In this document: piece after piece, positions 32,074-41,263 of the stretch
Layout: every line of letters begins with the position of its first letter
Numbering within the stretch: the first letter of the stretch is position 1
NCBI GenBank assembly: GCA_033032865.1
Contig: JAWHQI010000257.1
Span: 310,001-374,000, forward strand
Direction: 5' to 3'
Length of the DNA stretch: 64,000 nucleotides
Source of the DNA: Dactylorhiza incarnata
Taxonomy: Eukaryota; Streptophyta; Magnoliopsida; Asparagales; Orchidaceae
The notes under the pieces: model-generated
Seen by the model: the letters and a program-made list of their open reading frames with translations, nothing else
Told to the model about the DNA's origin: nothing
Database searches by the model: none
Made by a program: the position numbers and the translations under genes

Positions 32074-33533
32074 TGATAACTTCGCAAAAAGAAGTTATCT
32101 TTATCCTTGTTTTTATCCTTTTAGCCTCGTTATATGATATTTTTATATGAAAAGTAGTTAAAAATCCAATTGCCGCATGATTTGAAGTCAAAATGGTTGT
32201 TACTCTCATTTCTATATCTTTTTATGATAGGATTCGGAGAGAATATAAGTCAAGGATTGAAGGCTAAGTATTGTGAAAAATCTGGGAAAAATGTTGCAAC
32301 ATGTTGTCAACAAAGCTGGCAGGTCAAATTGTGCAGAAATGCAGATCCAGAAAAATGTTGCAACATTTTCATAACAAATCTGACGGTTACAGAAATTTAA
32401 ACCCGAATTTATCAAGTTTTCAACAGTTGCAATCTATGTTTTTTGGCATTCATTCAGCAATTAATTATGCCAACAAGTGGGGCCCACGAAAGGAAGAGGA
32501 GAGGGAGTTTAAAAAGGAAACTTTCGGCCATTTGAAGGATCTTTTCATCATTTTCGGCCATTAGAGAGGAGGAGAAAACCTGAGAAGAAATTTTGCCAAG
32601 GGAAGAACTAGTCCAGATCTGACATTTGGGCTGAAGGAAACATTTCTACGTCGCTGGAGAAGGGAAGATTCGCATTTCTTTCGAAATGTTTAGTAAGATC
32701 TCTTCAGTTTTGTGTTATTTTTCCTCAATCATGAACTAAAACTCTCTAGTCTTGCATGATGAGAGTAGTATGTGTATGTTGATGATGAACATCTTTGATT
32801 TTGAATTTGTTTTGTGATTATCTTTATAGATCTTGCGATTTTTATGGTGAAATTGTTGGATCATGTCTTTTTATTATATTGCGCCGCGAGAATCGAGAGA
32901 TAAGCGTTGTAATGTTAATTTAAGGACTAGTTTATCGCAGTGCGAGAATCGAGAGATGAGCAGTGTGAATCATTAACCAACATTTCTATATTTTTACCGC
33001 ATTTCGAGAATCGAGAGAGGAGAAACGTACGTGTATCACAAGATCTCTTTAGTTTTGAAAAGTGAAAGAGATTTCCTTTTCATGCTAGCGAACTAGATTT
33101 TTGCACTTCATAATATTTTCGTTTCACCTAAGTTAGAGATAACTAGGGTTGCGTAGATATTAAGACTCCTTGTATCGAGAGATAAAGGTATCTTCTTTTA
33201 AAATCATCGCAAGATAATTCAAAACTCAATCAAATGAAATATTTATTTTATCATCATCATAGTATACATATGAAATCAGAAATGCAAGGCTACTTTCTCT
33301 AATTGCTAAAAAGTACTTTAAGATCTAGTTTAATTAGTCTAATATTTATCTAAAAGTTTTAATCTATTTTCATAAAATCAATTAACCATTTTGCTTGGAT
33401 TCATAGAAACGGTGTAGCTAGTAATTGTAAGCACTAAACTAGTCACTTCTACGTGGGAACGATCTCACTCACTCTGTATTACTTGTACGACACGTATACT
33501 TGCGTTAATATATATACCATTTTGGGCGTATCA
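32074..33533 (+). repeat. 3' LTR of Athila (1460 bp)
   Basis: Same length and ends as the 5' LTR, with about 17 single-base differences counted by eye (about 1.2 percent). It is followed by the AAGAG TSD. Confidence 0.95.
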
Positions 33534-33538
33534 AAGAG

Positions 33539-33918
33539 CCGGGTTTCGAAAGCTCAAGTCCAGGTGCCAATCCAAATACCCCTGTGGTCCTATTTATAGG
33601 AAAACCAAGGGGTAGGGGGTTTTTATAGCCCAGCCCCTGCCCGGCGACTAGCGATATTGAGGCGATCTCCACGGGCAAATGGGCGAGTATCACCTATGGT
33701 CGCCACCTTTTGGCGAGTATCCGGGCTACTCGCACGAGTGCACCTCTACTCGCCTAGGCTGTCTTCTGCTCCTATGCTTGACGAACTCTCCCATTATGCC
33801 TACTGGTCGACTTTATCTTGGTATCTCGAACTGTTGACTGCCGTATTGACTCTTTGACTTTGACCTTTGTCTATGTGGCCTTGGGTGGGTCCTACCCTCG
33901 GAGAATGAGGGTTGTACA
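33539..33918 (-). repeat. 3' LTR of inner Tat, proximal part
   Basis: Matches 45344-45722. Together with 21087-21371 it rebuilds a 665-bp LTR against 664 bp for the 5' LTR. The two LTRs differ by about 3-4 percent by eye. A TATA box on the minus strand (CCTATAAATAGG context) lies at about 33584-33599. Confidence 0.92.
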
Positions 33919-34043
33919 CAATCCCCGCTCTTTGCGAGTAACGTAGTTGCTTGGAAAGAATCATCCAACCCTGATTCGACGAGCTGTCTTTCTGGCGAGT
34001 ATTGGTTGATAGTCGGCATCCCGCTGGTTTGACGCTCTGGCCC

Positions 34044-34051
34044 TATATATA
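34044..34051 (+). promoter_or_regulatory. TATA box of antisense gene 1
   Basis: TATATATA, about 50 bp before the ATG at 34101, on the strand opposite to the Tat LTR promoter. The short distance leaves a leader of only about 25 bases. Confidence 0.55.
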
Positions 34052-34100
34052 GAGGGGGAGGGGTCTCTGATGGCAAGGCTTTTTTGATCTCGCTTTCAAG

Positions 34101-34455
34101 ATGTCGCGTAGTATTGCCGAGGAAGCTGCCGCTGATTTGGCCGAGCTTGCAAGTCTACTGCCACCTTTGCGAAAGCCTGCTCGCGACGCCGAGCTCGAGG
34201 ACTTTCTCGCTTCTAAGAAGAGGAAGCGTCTTGAGAGGAAGAAGGAGAAAAGGAACAAGAAGAAGAAGAATGCGGACGCATCCGAGAATGTCGCTGATTC
34301 TCAGGTCGGCACTACCCAGCAGGTACTCGCCGACTTGGGTCTCGGTCAGTCGGGTGGCTCGCCTGTTCCTGATCCTCCTTCGTCGAATGTAGCTCCTGGG
34401 GCGAGTACTGTGGGAATCTCGGCTGAAGATCAATCTGAAGTTCTTCCTGCGCGAA
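34101..34455 (+). CDS. Tat antisense accessory gene 1, exon 1
   Basis: Starts MSRSIAEEAAADLAELASLL. A strongly basic stretch (residues about 38-57, KKRKRLERKKEKRNKKKKN) could serve for nuclear import or nucleic-acid binding. It ends at a GTGAGA splice donor. An intron of 74 bp (34456-34529, GT...CGCAG) restores an open frame in phase 1 into the next exon; without splicing the frame closes at 34484. It belongs to the Tat element but lies on the opposite strand. Tat elements are known to carry such extra ORFs. I recognise no catalytic domain. Confidence 0.6.
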
Positions 34456-34529
34456 GTGAGAGCTACCTACTCGCCACTTTTTAAGCTTTAGTCGCCCGTC
34501 TGTCTGACGTTTTCTATGCTATCTCGCAG

Positions 34530-35110
34530 ATCCGCTTCGCGTCGATGCTCGGGCGGAGCCTTTGAGCGTTATTCCTCTGCGATCTACGCATATGATCTCG
34601 CCCAGGACTGGGGGAGGAACTCTCCGGGGCGGATCGGTGCGGATCCTTCATAGCTCCGCTGTGGATAAGAGGCCGATGAGCGAGCAGAGGGCTCTTTTAG
34701 CGAGTAATCCTCTTCCGCCGCCACCGCCTTTGCAGCAACCAGAGGTGGCGAGTAGCCCGCGACTGCCCGCAGACCAACTTCCTCCACCTCCTCCATTCCC
34801 TCCTCCTGCCGATGTGCAGGATGATCGTCGTCTTCTGTCTTCCTCGGCTACCGCCACTCATCCGGCTGAATCCTCGCGCCGAGGTGGGGTGGCGGGGTCT
34901 TCTGGCTTCTTCGCTCCCATAGGGGGAGGGCGACCAGTGGATGGCACGGTCGGGGTGATGCGCCTTCCAGCAGGGAGCACATCGGCGGGTCGCACTCGAA
35001 CCGGCGAGATGGTGCTCGTCGCAGTCTGTCCTCGCATCGGGGAAGGAGCTCTCCTCACCGACCATCTCGGAGTCCTCGCCGCGACTTGCGGAATGATGCT
35101 CATCGACCTG
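34530..35110 (+). CDS. Tat antisense accessory gene 1, exon 2
   Basis: Continues exon 1 in phase. Pro/Ser/Gly-rich and probably disordered (NPLPPPPPLQ, PPPPPFPPPADV), ending in a more ordered stretch (TDHLGVLAATCGMMLIDL). A GTAAAT donor follows at 35111 and a CTGCAG acceptor at 35199, but joining these two puts the next ORF out of frame. So either one base has been gained or lost, or the following ORF is a separate unit. The open frame runs on unspliced to 35233. Confidence 0.5.
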
Positions 35111-35186
35111 GTAAATGGAGTCGCTGTCTTTCTGAATCTCTTCAAAGAAAGGTCTTCCCGCTACACATCACTAAGGCTTCGTCTTT

Positions 35187-35714
35187 ATGTCTTCTGCAGC
35201 TCACGCTCACACTCCTATCGGGGCTCTGATTGACGGGGTCGGGCTTCCCTCCCGCGAGTATCAGGAGAGGGCTACTCGCGCCATCCTGGACTTGGAGGCG
35301 AAGTTGGAACGTCTGGCGATCAGCGAGTCCCATCGGCGTCTAACCGCGGTGGAAGCGCGAGTGGAGCTCTTGGCGGCTGCCGACTCTCAGCGTCGTCTGA
35401 CCGAGCTGGAGGTGCGAGCATCACGGCTGGAGGAGTTCGATACTCGCCTGGCTAGTGTAGAATCTCGCCTTCAGGTTGTCGGCGATCTCGAGCGCCGGGT
35501 TGGCAGGATGGAGCATCGACAGCAGTTGCATCACGACGAGCTGGTGGGGATGCGTGCGAGCACAGGCTCTGTTGGTCGCCTGGCGAGGATGGAGGAGCAG
35601 CTGCGACAAGGCGAGGATGCGATGTCCGTGGCCTTCGAGCATTTCAAGCGAGCTCGCAGTATGGGCTGGGTTGGGCGACAACCGCAGCTTCCTGATGCTC
35701 AGCCGAACCCCTAG
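35187..35714 (+). CDS. Tat antisense coiled-coil ORF (gene 1 exon 3 or separate)
   Basis: 175 codons from ATG 35187. From residue about 28 it is a long heptad-repeat helix with recurring units (LEAKLERLAISESHRRLTAV, VELLAAADSQRRLTELEVRA, LASVESRLQVVGDLERRV), so it is very likely an oligomerising coiled coil. A conserved-looking C-terminus follows (AFEHFKRARSMGW). The part from 35200 follows a good splice acceptor. It may be the C-terminus of gene 1; the phase mismatch noted at exon 2 keeps this open. A possible poly(A) region lies at about 35780-35800. Confidence 0.6.
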   Translation: MSSAAHAHTPIGALIDGVGLPSREYQERATRAILDLEAKLERLAISESHRRLTAVEARVELLAAADSQRRLTELEVRASRLEEFDTRLASVESRLQVVGDLERRVGRMEHRQQLHHDELVGMRASTGSVGRLARMEEQLRQGEDAMSVAFEHFKRARSMGWVGRQPQLPDAQPNP

Positions 35715-36204
35715 GATCCTGCCCCTCTTTCTTTTTATAGTCGCTTGTAGCTTTTTGGCAAATGCTTGTAATTCTGAAACAATTGACTTCTTTAAATAAT
35801 TTGCTATTTGGCGAGTATGGATATCGCCCTTGTTGCCTTTCTTGCTTTCTGCAATGTCTTGCTGTTCTTTTTCATTTTCTTTCCTGCGAGTAACTGTTGA
35901 ATGTTGTGTTGGTGTAGCGAGTACCCTAGTAATTTGATGCAGGTACTCGCCCGTTCGACACTGGTGATTTGACGTGCACCCTGGGTTTTGGTGTCTTTCC
36001 TCGATACCCCCCCCCCCCCCCCCCCCCGACTCGCGCTTGCGGTGGCGTACGCGGCAAGCCAAGCTTCGTCGAGTACTATAAATAGGGGGTGGGTACGTAT
36101 TTATTACGCTTTTGGCGATCTTCCCTTTCTTTCCAGCGACTACCTCCCGATTGCTTCTCTCCTCGTATCTTCGATACTCGCTTCTTCAATCCTTCCCTTC
36201 CTGA
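35715..36204 (+). other. Spacer and promoter region between the two antisense genes
   Basis: Contains five GCGAGTA/TACTCGC motifs, a run of 21 C (36007-36027) and the TATA box of gene 2. No ORF that I would support. Confidence 0.65.
36077..36084 (+). promoter_or_regulatory. TATA box of antisense gene 2
   Basis: TATAAATA in the context ACTATAAATAGGGGG, 50 bp after a C21 tract and 120 bp before the ATG at 36205. It is a textbook plant core promoter on the strand opposite to pol. Confidence 0.7.
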
Positions 36205-36868
36205 ATGGCTGACGAGGCAGTTATTCGCCGCGCAAGTCATGCGAAGAACTTCGAGGCGACCTCTTTCAAGAAGTCGATTACTCGGCCGAGCGATCTGAAG
36301 GAGTTCTCTGCAAAATATGTGTCGCCGGGGTATGTCGCCAGGCTTCCTCGCGAGGATGAACGCCTGAACTCCTTCTCGGCGACCGAGCTGGTCTTCCCCA
36401 TCCGCCATTTTGAAGTCGGCCTGCGACTACCCTTATGGTCGGAGGTTTGCCAAATCCTCCGCTACCATGGGATAGTCCCGGCGCAAATCAACCCAAACGG
36501 AGTGGCGATGATCGTGGGGTTCCTCTGCTACCTGCGCGATCAGGGGATCGCCTTTGATCTCTCCGTCTTCCGGCGAGTATTCCACTTCGGCACCACTGGC
36601 GAAGGCGTCGTCTTCTTGTGCAGTCATGTCTGCAAGCTGGTCGGCACGGCGAACAAGAACCATCGCTGGACAGAGCGAATAGTCGTCAACAAGGGCGACT
36701 TTGGCGTCGTGCTGACTTCATCCTTCCAGCCGGCAGAGAGTGCGTTCGCTGCCCCTTATCTGGAGGAGAGCCGAGAGAAGCTACTCGACAGCTTCCGAGG
36801 TCGCCGTCTGGATGTCGTTTTCTGGAGGAGGCGAGTGGATGAGCTCGCCGAGGTGTTCTCTGGTGAAG
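36205..36868 (+). CDS. Tat antisense accessory gene 2, exon 1 (PF04195-like domain)
   Basis: Starts MADEAVIRRASHAKN. Residues about 55-160 (FPIRHFEVGLRLPLWSEV, PAQINPNGVAMIVGFLCYL) match the family annotated as putative gypsy-type transposon domain (PF04195), found in extra ORFs of Tat-like elements and in plant repeat proteins. Its biochemical role is unknown. The exon ends at a GT donor in phase 1. The 85-bp intron (36869-36953) ends GATGCAG. Reading through unspliced closes the frame at 36948, so splicing is needed for the downstream part. Confidence 0.75.
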
Positions 36869-36953
36869 GTAGTCGTCTGAGCGAGTATGTGGCCATACTC
36901 GCCACTTGTCTTCAGTTGGTTTCTAATGCTCTTCTCTTTATGTCTTGATGCAG

Positions 36954-37549
36954 CTACTCGCTCCTTACCGAGCGAGCTTCTTCCTTTGGCGCCAAAGGCG
37001 GGAGCTTCTGCCCCGGTCGATTTATCGCCAGATGGCGATGAGCGGGAGGCCGCCGACGATGATGCTGGGCCCTCGAAGAAGAGGAAGGTCAGGGCGAAGT
37101 CCGCCGAGACTGGGAGAAAGAAGGAGGTCATCAAGAGGGACCTGAAAGCGAGGGCAGATCCTTCGGAGGCTGGCGAGCCTAACGGCCATCCGCACTTCGG
37201 CGAAGGTATGGGCAGCGATGATGCCTATGGTCGCCCTCTGGTGTCTTGGGCTGAGCGAGCCCATGAAGTGACTTTGAGCACCAATCTCCCCACCTGGTCG
37301 GAGGATTGGGAGGATGCGGGCGAGACGTTTGACGTGACGTTCGCTCTTTATGGTCGCGCGGACGCCGAATCCTTGCAAGATGTCTCGGCCAAATATCTCG
37401 CCCATCAGAGCTCGCGTGCTAACCTGCGAGCTGCCGAGCTTGGGCATGCGACGGCGAGGAAACTGCTTGAATATGAGTAGATGATCAAGGTGCAGAGCAA
37501 GAAGCTCATCACCATGGGGCTGGAGGCCACCAAGTGGAAAGGCCAGGAG
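36954..37549 (+). CDS. Tat antisense accessory gene 2, exon 2
   Basis: Joined in phase to exon 1. It has an acidic/basic linker (DGDEREAADDDAGPSKKRK, a plausible nuclear localisation signal) and a conserved-looking helical part (LPTWSEDWEDAGETFDVTFA, YLAHQSSRANLRAAELGHA). An in-frame TAG at 37478-37480 interrupts it; coding character continues on both sides, so this looks like a recent point lesion. It ends in CAGGAG before a GTACTC donor. The second intron is 85 bp (37550-37634, ending ATACAG). Confidence 0.7.
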
Positions 37550-37634
37550 GTACTCGCTCGTCGCCTTTTCGATCTCTGAGATAGTCGCCTTTGTGCCGAT
37601 GGATGTTTGCTAACCGCTGTCTTCATCTATACAG

Positions 37635-38081
37635 GCCGCCGAGCTGGAAATGGCAAAGAAAGTGTCTCAGCTGGAGAAGGAGGTGGAGGATACTCGGCAA
37701 ACCTTGGAGGCCGCCCAAGTGCGAATCGCCGAGTTGGAAACTCGGCCTGCCGAGCAACAGCCTTCGTCGGCGGGCCCCTCCAGGGTTGGCAAGCAGATCC
37801 GGATATTCGGCGATGATATGGCGCATATTCGTCGGAAGATCGCGCGAGCAACTAGGAAGGTGGTCCTAAGCAGTCTGAAGGCCGATGGCCTTTTGAAGCC
37901 GGAGGCAATGAACCTAACTGTCATGTACATCATCCCGGCACTACTCGCCGAAGAGTCCAATTCCCCCATGCGAGATCTTCCATCCTCATCCACCGATTCC
38001 GAAGATGACGATTCTGAGGACGAGGGTGATGACGGCGAAGATGTCGATCCTGACGGCGAGGATGGTGGCGACGATGCATAG
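37635..38081 (+). CDS. Tat antisense accessory gene 2, exon 3
   Basis: Phase 0 from the splice acceptor. It begins with a coiled coil (KVSQLEKEVEDTRQTLEA, VRIAELE), then a basic helical stretch (RRKIARATRKVVLSSLK), then a very acidic tail (DSEDDDSEDEGDDGEDVD). The three exons sum to 1707 bases, exactly 569 codons including the stop. Acidic tails and coiled coils suggest binding to chromatin or to itself, but that is inference. A candidate poly(A) region (AAATGAATACAATT) is at about 38141. Confidence 0.72.
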   Translation, partial: AAELEMAKKVSQLEKEVEDTRQTLEAAQVRIAELETRPAEQQPSSAGPSRVGKQIRIFGDDMAHIRRKIARATRKVVLSSLKADGLLKPEAMNLTVMYIIPALLAEESNSPMRDLPSSSTDSEDDDSEDEGDDGEDVDPDGEDGGDDA

Positions 38082-39550
38082 TCGCCTGTCTTCTTTTTGC
38101 AAATCTGTACCATCATTTTTGTATATGTACTTATGAAAGTAAATGAATACAATTATTTTGCTCGCCTTTTGTAGTCGCCTTTTGCTTTTCTTCTTTTCGT
38201 GATCATGCCGAGTAGGCTCTTAGGCTCGAGACGAGGTTGAGTGCTTGCTAGGCGACTAAGCATAGGCGAGATAGGATGCTACGGACGACGATCGTACCTT
38301 ACTCGCTGGGTAGATGCTCGTCCATACATGCTCGCGCCCTCATACTCGCATCTTCCTACTCGCACCTGCATATGAAGAAGGATCCTTGAGATATGCTTTT
38401 TTAGAACCTCATTTTATACCTTCAGGTTGACGCTGCTGAAGAGGTCGGTACAGTAGGGAATGACTGTCGGGGAGGTTCCGATGGAACACCTTCCAAGGGA
38501 TCACAACATCCCGAGGTCTCCATCCTACTTAGGGCCTGAATGTTTCCATCCTTCGGTCGGTCGAATCGGTCCTACCTTTTCCCAAGTTGGAATGTCGGCT
38601 TCCAGACTCTCCCCTGGTAATCTCTTCAGTCGGACGAGAAATGCGGTCGGTGGGTAACTCGACCAACATGCAAGGGGGGAGCTGATCTCGACCGTCAGTG
38701 CAGAGGCTTGGTATTAGGAGAACGCACACCCGAGGCACTGTCCCATCATCCGTTCTGAGTTTTTACGAGGGTGTAGTCGGAGGCTCGTATTTCAACTTGC
38801 GGCGGTGAATGTTGATGCAGGACGACGTCAAGCAGGGAATGTCAGTTGGGGAGGTCCAAGGGGACACACCATCCCGAGTTCTCCATCCTACCTGGATGCT
38901 GGACGTCCGCGATGGATGACGTCAAGTAGGGACTGACAGTCGGGGAGGTTGCAAAGGAACGCACCATCCCGAGGCCTCCATCCTACCTGGACGCTGAATG
39001 CCGACTGAACCTGTTTCCTGTTGCTCAACAATTAAACGGGTAGTTAAGCACACTTAAGCACATTAACTCATACGATTGGAGGAAATAATCAGAAACGCAT
39101 CGCTTTGTTATGGGCTTTTAGCCCTTGAGTGTGCACGACACCTTTATTCAAGGGTCCCCTGAGCTAGTTAAATCGATCATCTCTTCGCCGAATCGGGAGG
39201 TCGGCGCCCAGACTTTTCTTCTGGTAATCTCTTCAGTCGGACGAGAAATGCGGTCGGTGGGTAACTCGACCAACATGCAAGGGGGGAGTTGATCTCGACC
39301 GTCAGTGCAGAGGCTTGGAATTAGGAGAACGCACACCCGAGGCACTGACCCATCATCCGTTCTGAGTTTTTACGAGGGTTAAGTCGGATGCTCGTTTCCC
39401 AACCTAGCGTGGAGATCGACTATACTGACCTTCTTTTTTTTAAAAGACTTTTCTGAGATAGGAAGGACTGGCTCATCCCATATTTCAGGGAGACGTAATT
39501 TTTTTATTTACAAATGAATTTACAAAAAAATGGGGGCATGTACATTACCC
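38082..39550 (-). other. Tat tail with long direct repeats
   Basis: Non-coding. A block of about 200 bp (38620-38770 with flank) recurs at 39230-39380, nearly identical, from TCAGTCGGACGAGAAATGCG to GAGTTTTTACGAGGGT. A second unit with CATCCCGAG...TCCATCCTAC occurs three times (about 38457-38530, 38838-38893, 38935-38993). Matching tail sequence, more diverged, follows integrase in element H (56280-56500). Minus-strand ORFs of 65-69 codons in the repeats are mere repeats. Confidence 0.75.
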
Positions 39551-40801
39551 TTAGGGATAAAACCTTTTTAGGTCATCGCCGCTCCAGGTGTTCCCTAGCA
39601 GCTCTCCTTCCTGGTTCTGCAAGCGGTACCCTCCGGTCAGGAGAGCTTCTTGGATGATGAAGGGTCCTTCCCAGTTCGGGTTAAGCTTTCCGACGGCTGC
39701 TGACCTTCCTGCCGCGTCCACTTTCTTCAGGACCAGGTCACCTGCTTGGAAGTGCTTGAGGCGGACATTCTTGTCAAAATGTCTTGCCATTCGGCATTTG
39801 ATCTCTTCTTGCCTAGTTGAGGCCAGGTCGCGGAGCTCCTCGATGTAGTCGAGGGACAGCTTCTGGGCTTCCTCATTTTCCAATCGCCATTCTTCGTTTC
39901 CGTCTTCCGTGGCTACCACCCTTGGGCTTCTGACTTCAAACTCTACTGGAATGAGAGCTTCTGACCCGTGAGAGAGCTTAAACGGTGTTTCCCCGGTGGC
40001 TGAGCTAGGAGTGGTCCTCAGAGCCCAAAGGACCGAGGGGAGCTGGTCCGCCCAATTACCTCTTAGGTTTTCCACCTTCTTCTTCAGCAGGTTGATGATC
40101 AGCTTGTTGGCGGCCTCCACTTGGCCATTGCTCCTAGGGTGGTGTACGGAGGCGAATCGAAGATCAGTTCCCAATTGTCTGCAAAAGTCCTCCAATTCCA
40201 AGCTGGCAAACTGGGGACCGTTGTCGGTGACGATGGCGAGAGGGATTCCAAATCTGCAGACGATCTCTCCCCAGTTGAAGTTCTTCACGACTTGAGAGGT
40301 GGTCTTGGCCAAAGCTTTGGCCTCGATCCACTTGGAGAAGTAGTCGATCATGACAAGAACGAACTTCCTCTGGCCACTTGCTTGAGGGAAAGCGCCGATC
40401 AAGTCCATCCCCCATATGGCAAACGGCCATGGGGCGGTGATTGATCGGAGCTGCTGGGCTGGCTGCAACTGAAGAGGGGCGAAGAGCTGGCATTTCCGAC
40501 ACTTCTTCGAGAAGGTCTCGGCATCCTTCCGGATAGTAGGCCAGAAGTAACCTTGCCTGAGGATCCTTTGTTCCAAAGTGCGAGTCCCAGAATGGCTTCC
40601 GCACTCTCCCGAATGGATCTCCTCCAACACTCGAGGTACTTCGTCTTCAGAGACACATCTGGCCAGGGGGCCTGAGATGGTTTTGCGGTACAGCTCTCCG
40701 TTTTGTAGTAAATAGTACGCCGCCTTGTACCGAAATCTTCTTTGATCTCCTTCGCCCGCCGGGAGCTGGCCGCTGACCAGGAAAGCCACAAAGGGATCCA
40801 T
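39551..40801 (-). CDS. Inner Tat: integrase
   Basis: 416 codons. The zinc-binding HHCC region is complete (ECGSHSGTRTLEQRIL, then CRKCQ). The core has the three acidic residues in WGMDLIGAFP, VTDNGPQF and NGQVEAANK. The C-terminal domain (FQAGDLVLKKVD, LNPNWEGPFII, YRLQNQEG) is intact to the final DDLKRFYP. It would insert Tat cDNA in the nucleus. It is separated from the upstream RNase H by a single TAG (40802-40804) in the same frame. Element H has a TAG at the same codon. Confidence 0.93.
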   Translation of the reverse strand: MDPFVAFLVSGQLPAGEGDQRRFRYKAAYYLLQNGELYRKTISGPLARCVSEDEVPRVLEEIHSGECGSHSGTRTLEQRILRQGYFWPTIRKDAETFSKKCRKCQLFAPLQLQPAQQLRSITAPWPFAIWGMDLIGAFPQASGQRKFVLVMIDYFSKWIEAKALAKTTSQVVKNFNWGEIVCRFGIPLAIVTDNGPQFASLELEDFCRQLGTDLRFASVHHPRSNGQVEAANKLIINLLKKKVENLRGNWADQLPSVLWALRTTPSSATGETPFKLSHGSEALIPVEFEVRSPRVVATEDGNEEWRLENEEAQKLSLDYIEELRDLASTRQEEIKCRMARHFDKNVRLKHFQAGDLVLKKVDAAGRSAAVGKLNPNWEGPFIIQEALLTGGYRLQNQEGELLGNTWSGDDLKRFYP

Positions 40802-41263
40802 CTATGAAGGGCGTTGCTCGATCTCCATCATCTCTCCCTCTTCAATGGATGGACGGAAGAGTTCGGTAATAATTCCTCCAGCCCTCGGCCCATATTTGGC
40901 TAGGCGATCTGCTGCCGAGTTCTCCTCTCTCGGCAAATGCTCGACGAAGAAGGACTGGAAGCAGCCAATCAGCCCTTTCACCTTTACTAGGTACTTCTGC
41001 AGGATGGTGTCGCGCACCTCGAACTCGCTTCGAATCTATGACGCGACCACCATCGAATCCGTGAAAGCCCGAACATCACGGATCCCAAACTCCTTGGCAA
41101 GGCGCAAACCTGCCACTATGGCCTCGTACTCTGCTTGGTTGTTCGTGACGGAGAAGAGGATCTCGACGGCTTGCTCGATCCTTGTTCCCTGTGGGCTGAC
41201 GAGCACGATGCCCACCCCCCCACAAAACTTTTGCCTGAAGCTCCATCGACAAACATCTTCCAT
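40802..41263 (-). CDS. Inner Tat: second (archaeal-type) RNase H
   Basis: One frame, split by a TAG at 41036-41038 (element H has CAG there). It shows GGVGIVLVSPQGT, NQAEYEAIVAGLRLA, DVRAFTDSMVV and VEHLPREENSAADRLAKYG, the standard run of this second RNase H. Tat elements acquired it in addition to the normal one. The first catalytic Asp (FVDGAS) is in the preceding frame; a one-base shift at a C7 run (41215-41221, plus strand) separates them. Translation from ATG 41263 is not native. Confidence 0.85.

Larger units (their letters stand above)
21372..33533 (+). mobile_element. Athila element (Ty3/gypsy) inside the Tat 3' LTR
   Basis: TSD AAGAG at 21367-21371 and 33534-33538. The two LTRs are exactly 1460 bp each and differ at about 17 sites by eye. 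The primer site is complementary to tRNA-Asp. It holds gag, PR-RT-RNaseH, IN and an env-like-position ORF, then a long 3' non-coding stretch and a purine tract. It is the youngest and innermost member of the nest. Reading frames are interrupted by homopolymer shifts and two stops. Confidence 0.96.

Noticed and set aside
35111..35199. Second intron of antisense gene 1
   Set aside because: Borders look right (GTAAAT...CTGCAG), but exon 2 ends in phase 0 and the following frame needs one extra base. Kept only as a possibility.
38529..39345. Duplicate 65-69 codon ORFs beginning MPRVCVLLIPSLC
   Set aside because: They are the two copies of a non-coding tail repeat of Tat, with no relatives I recognise.
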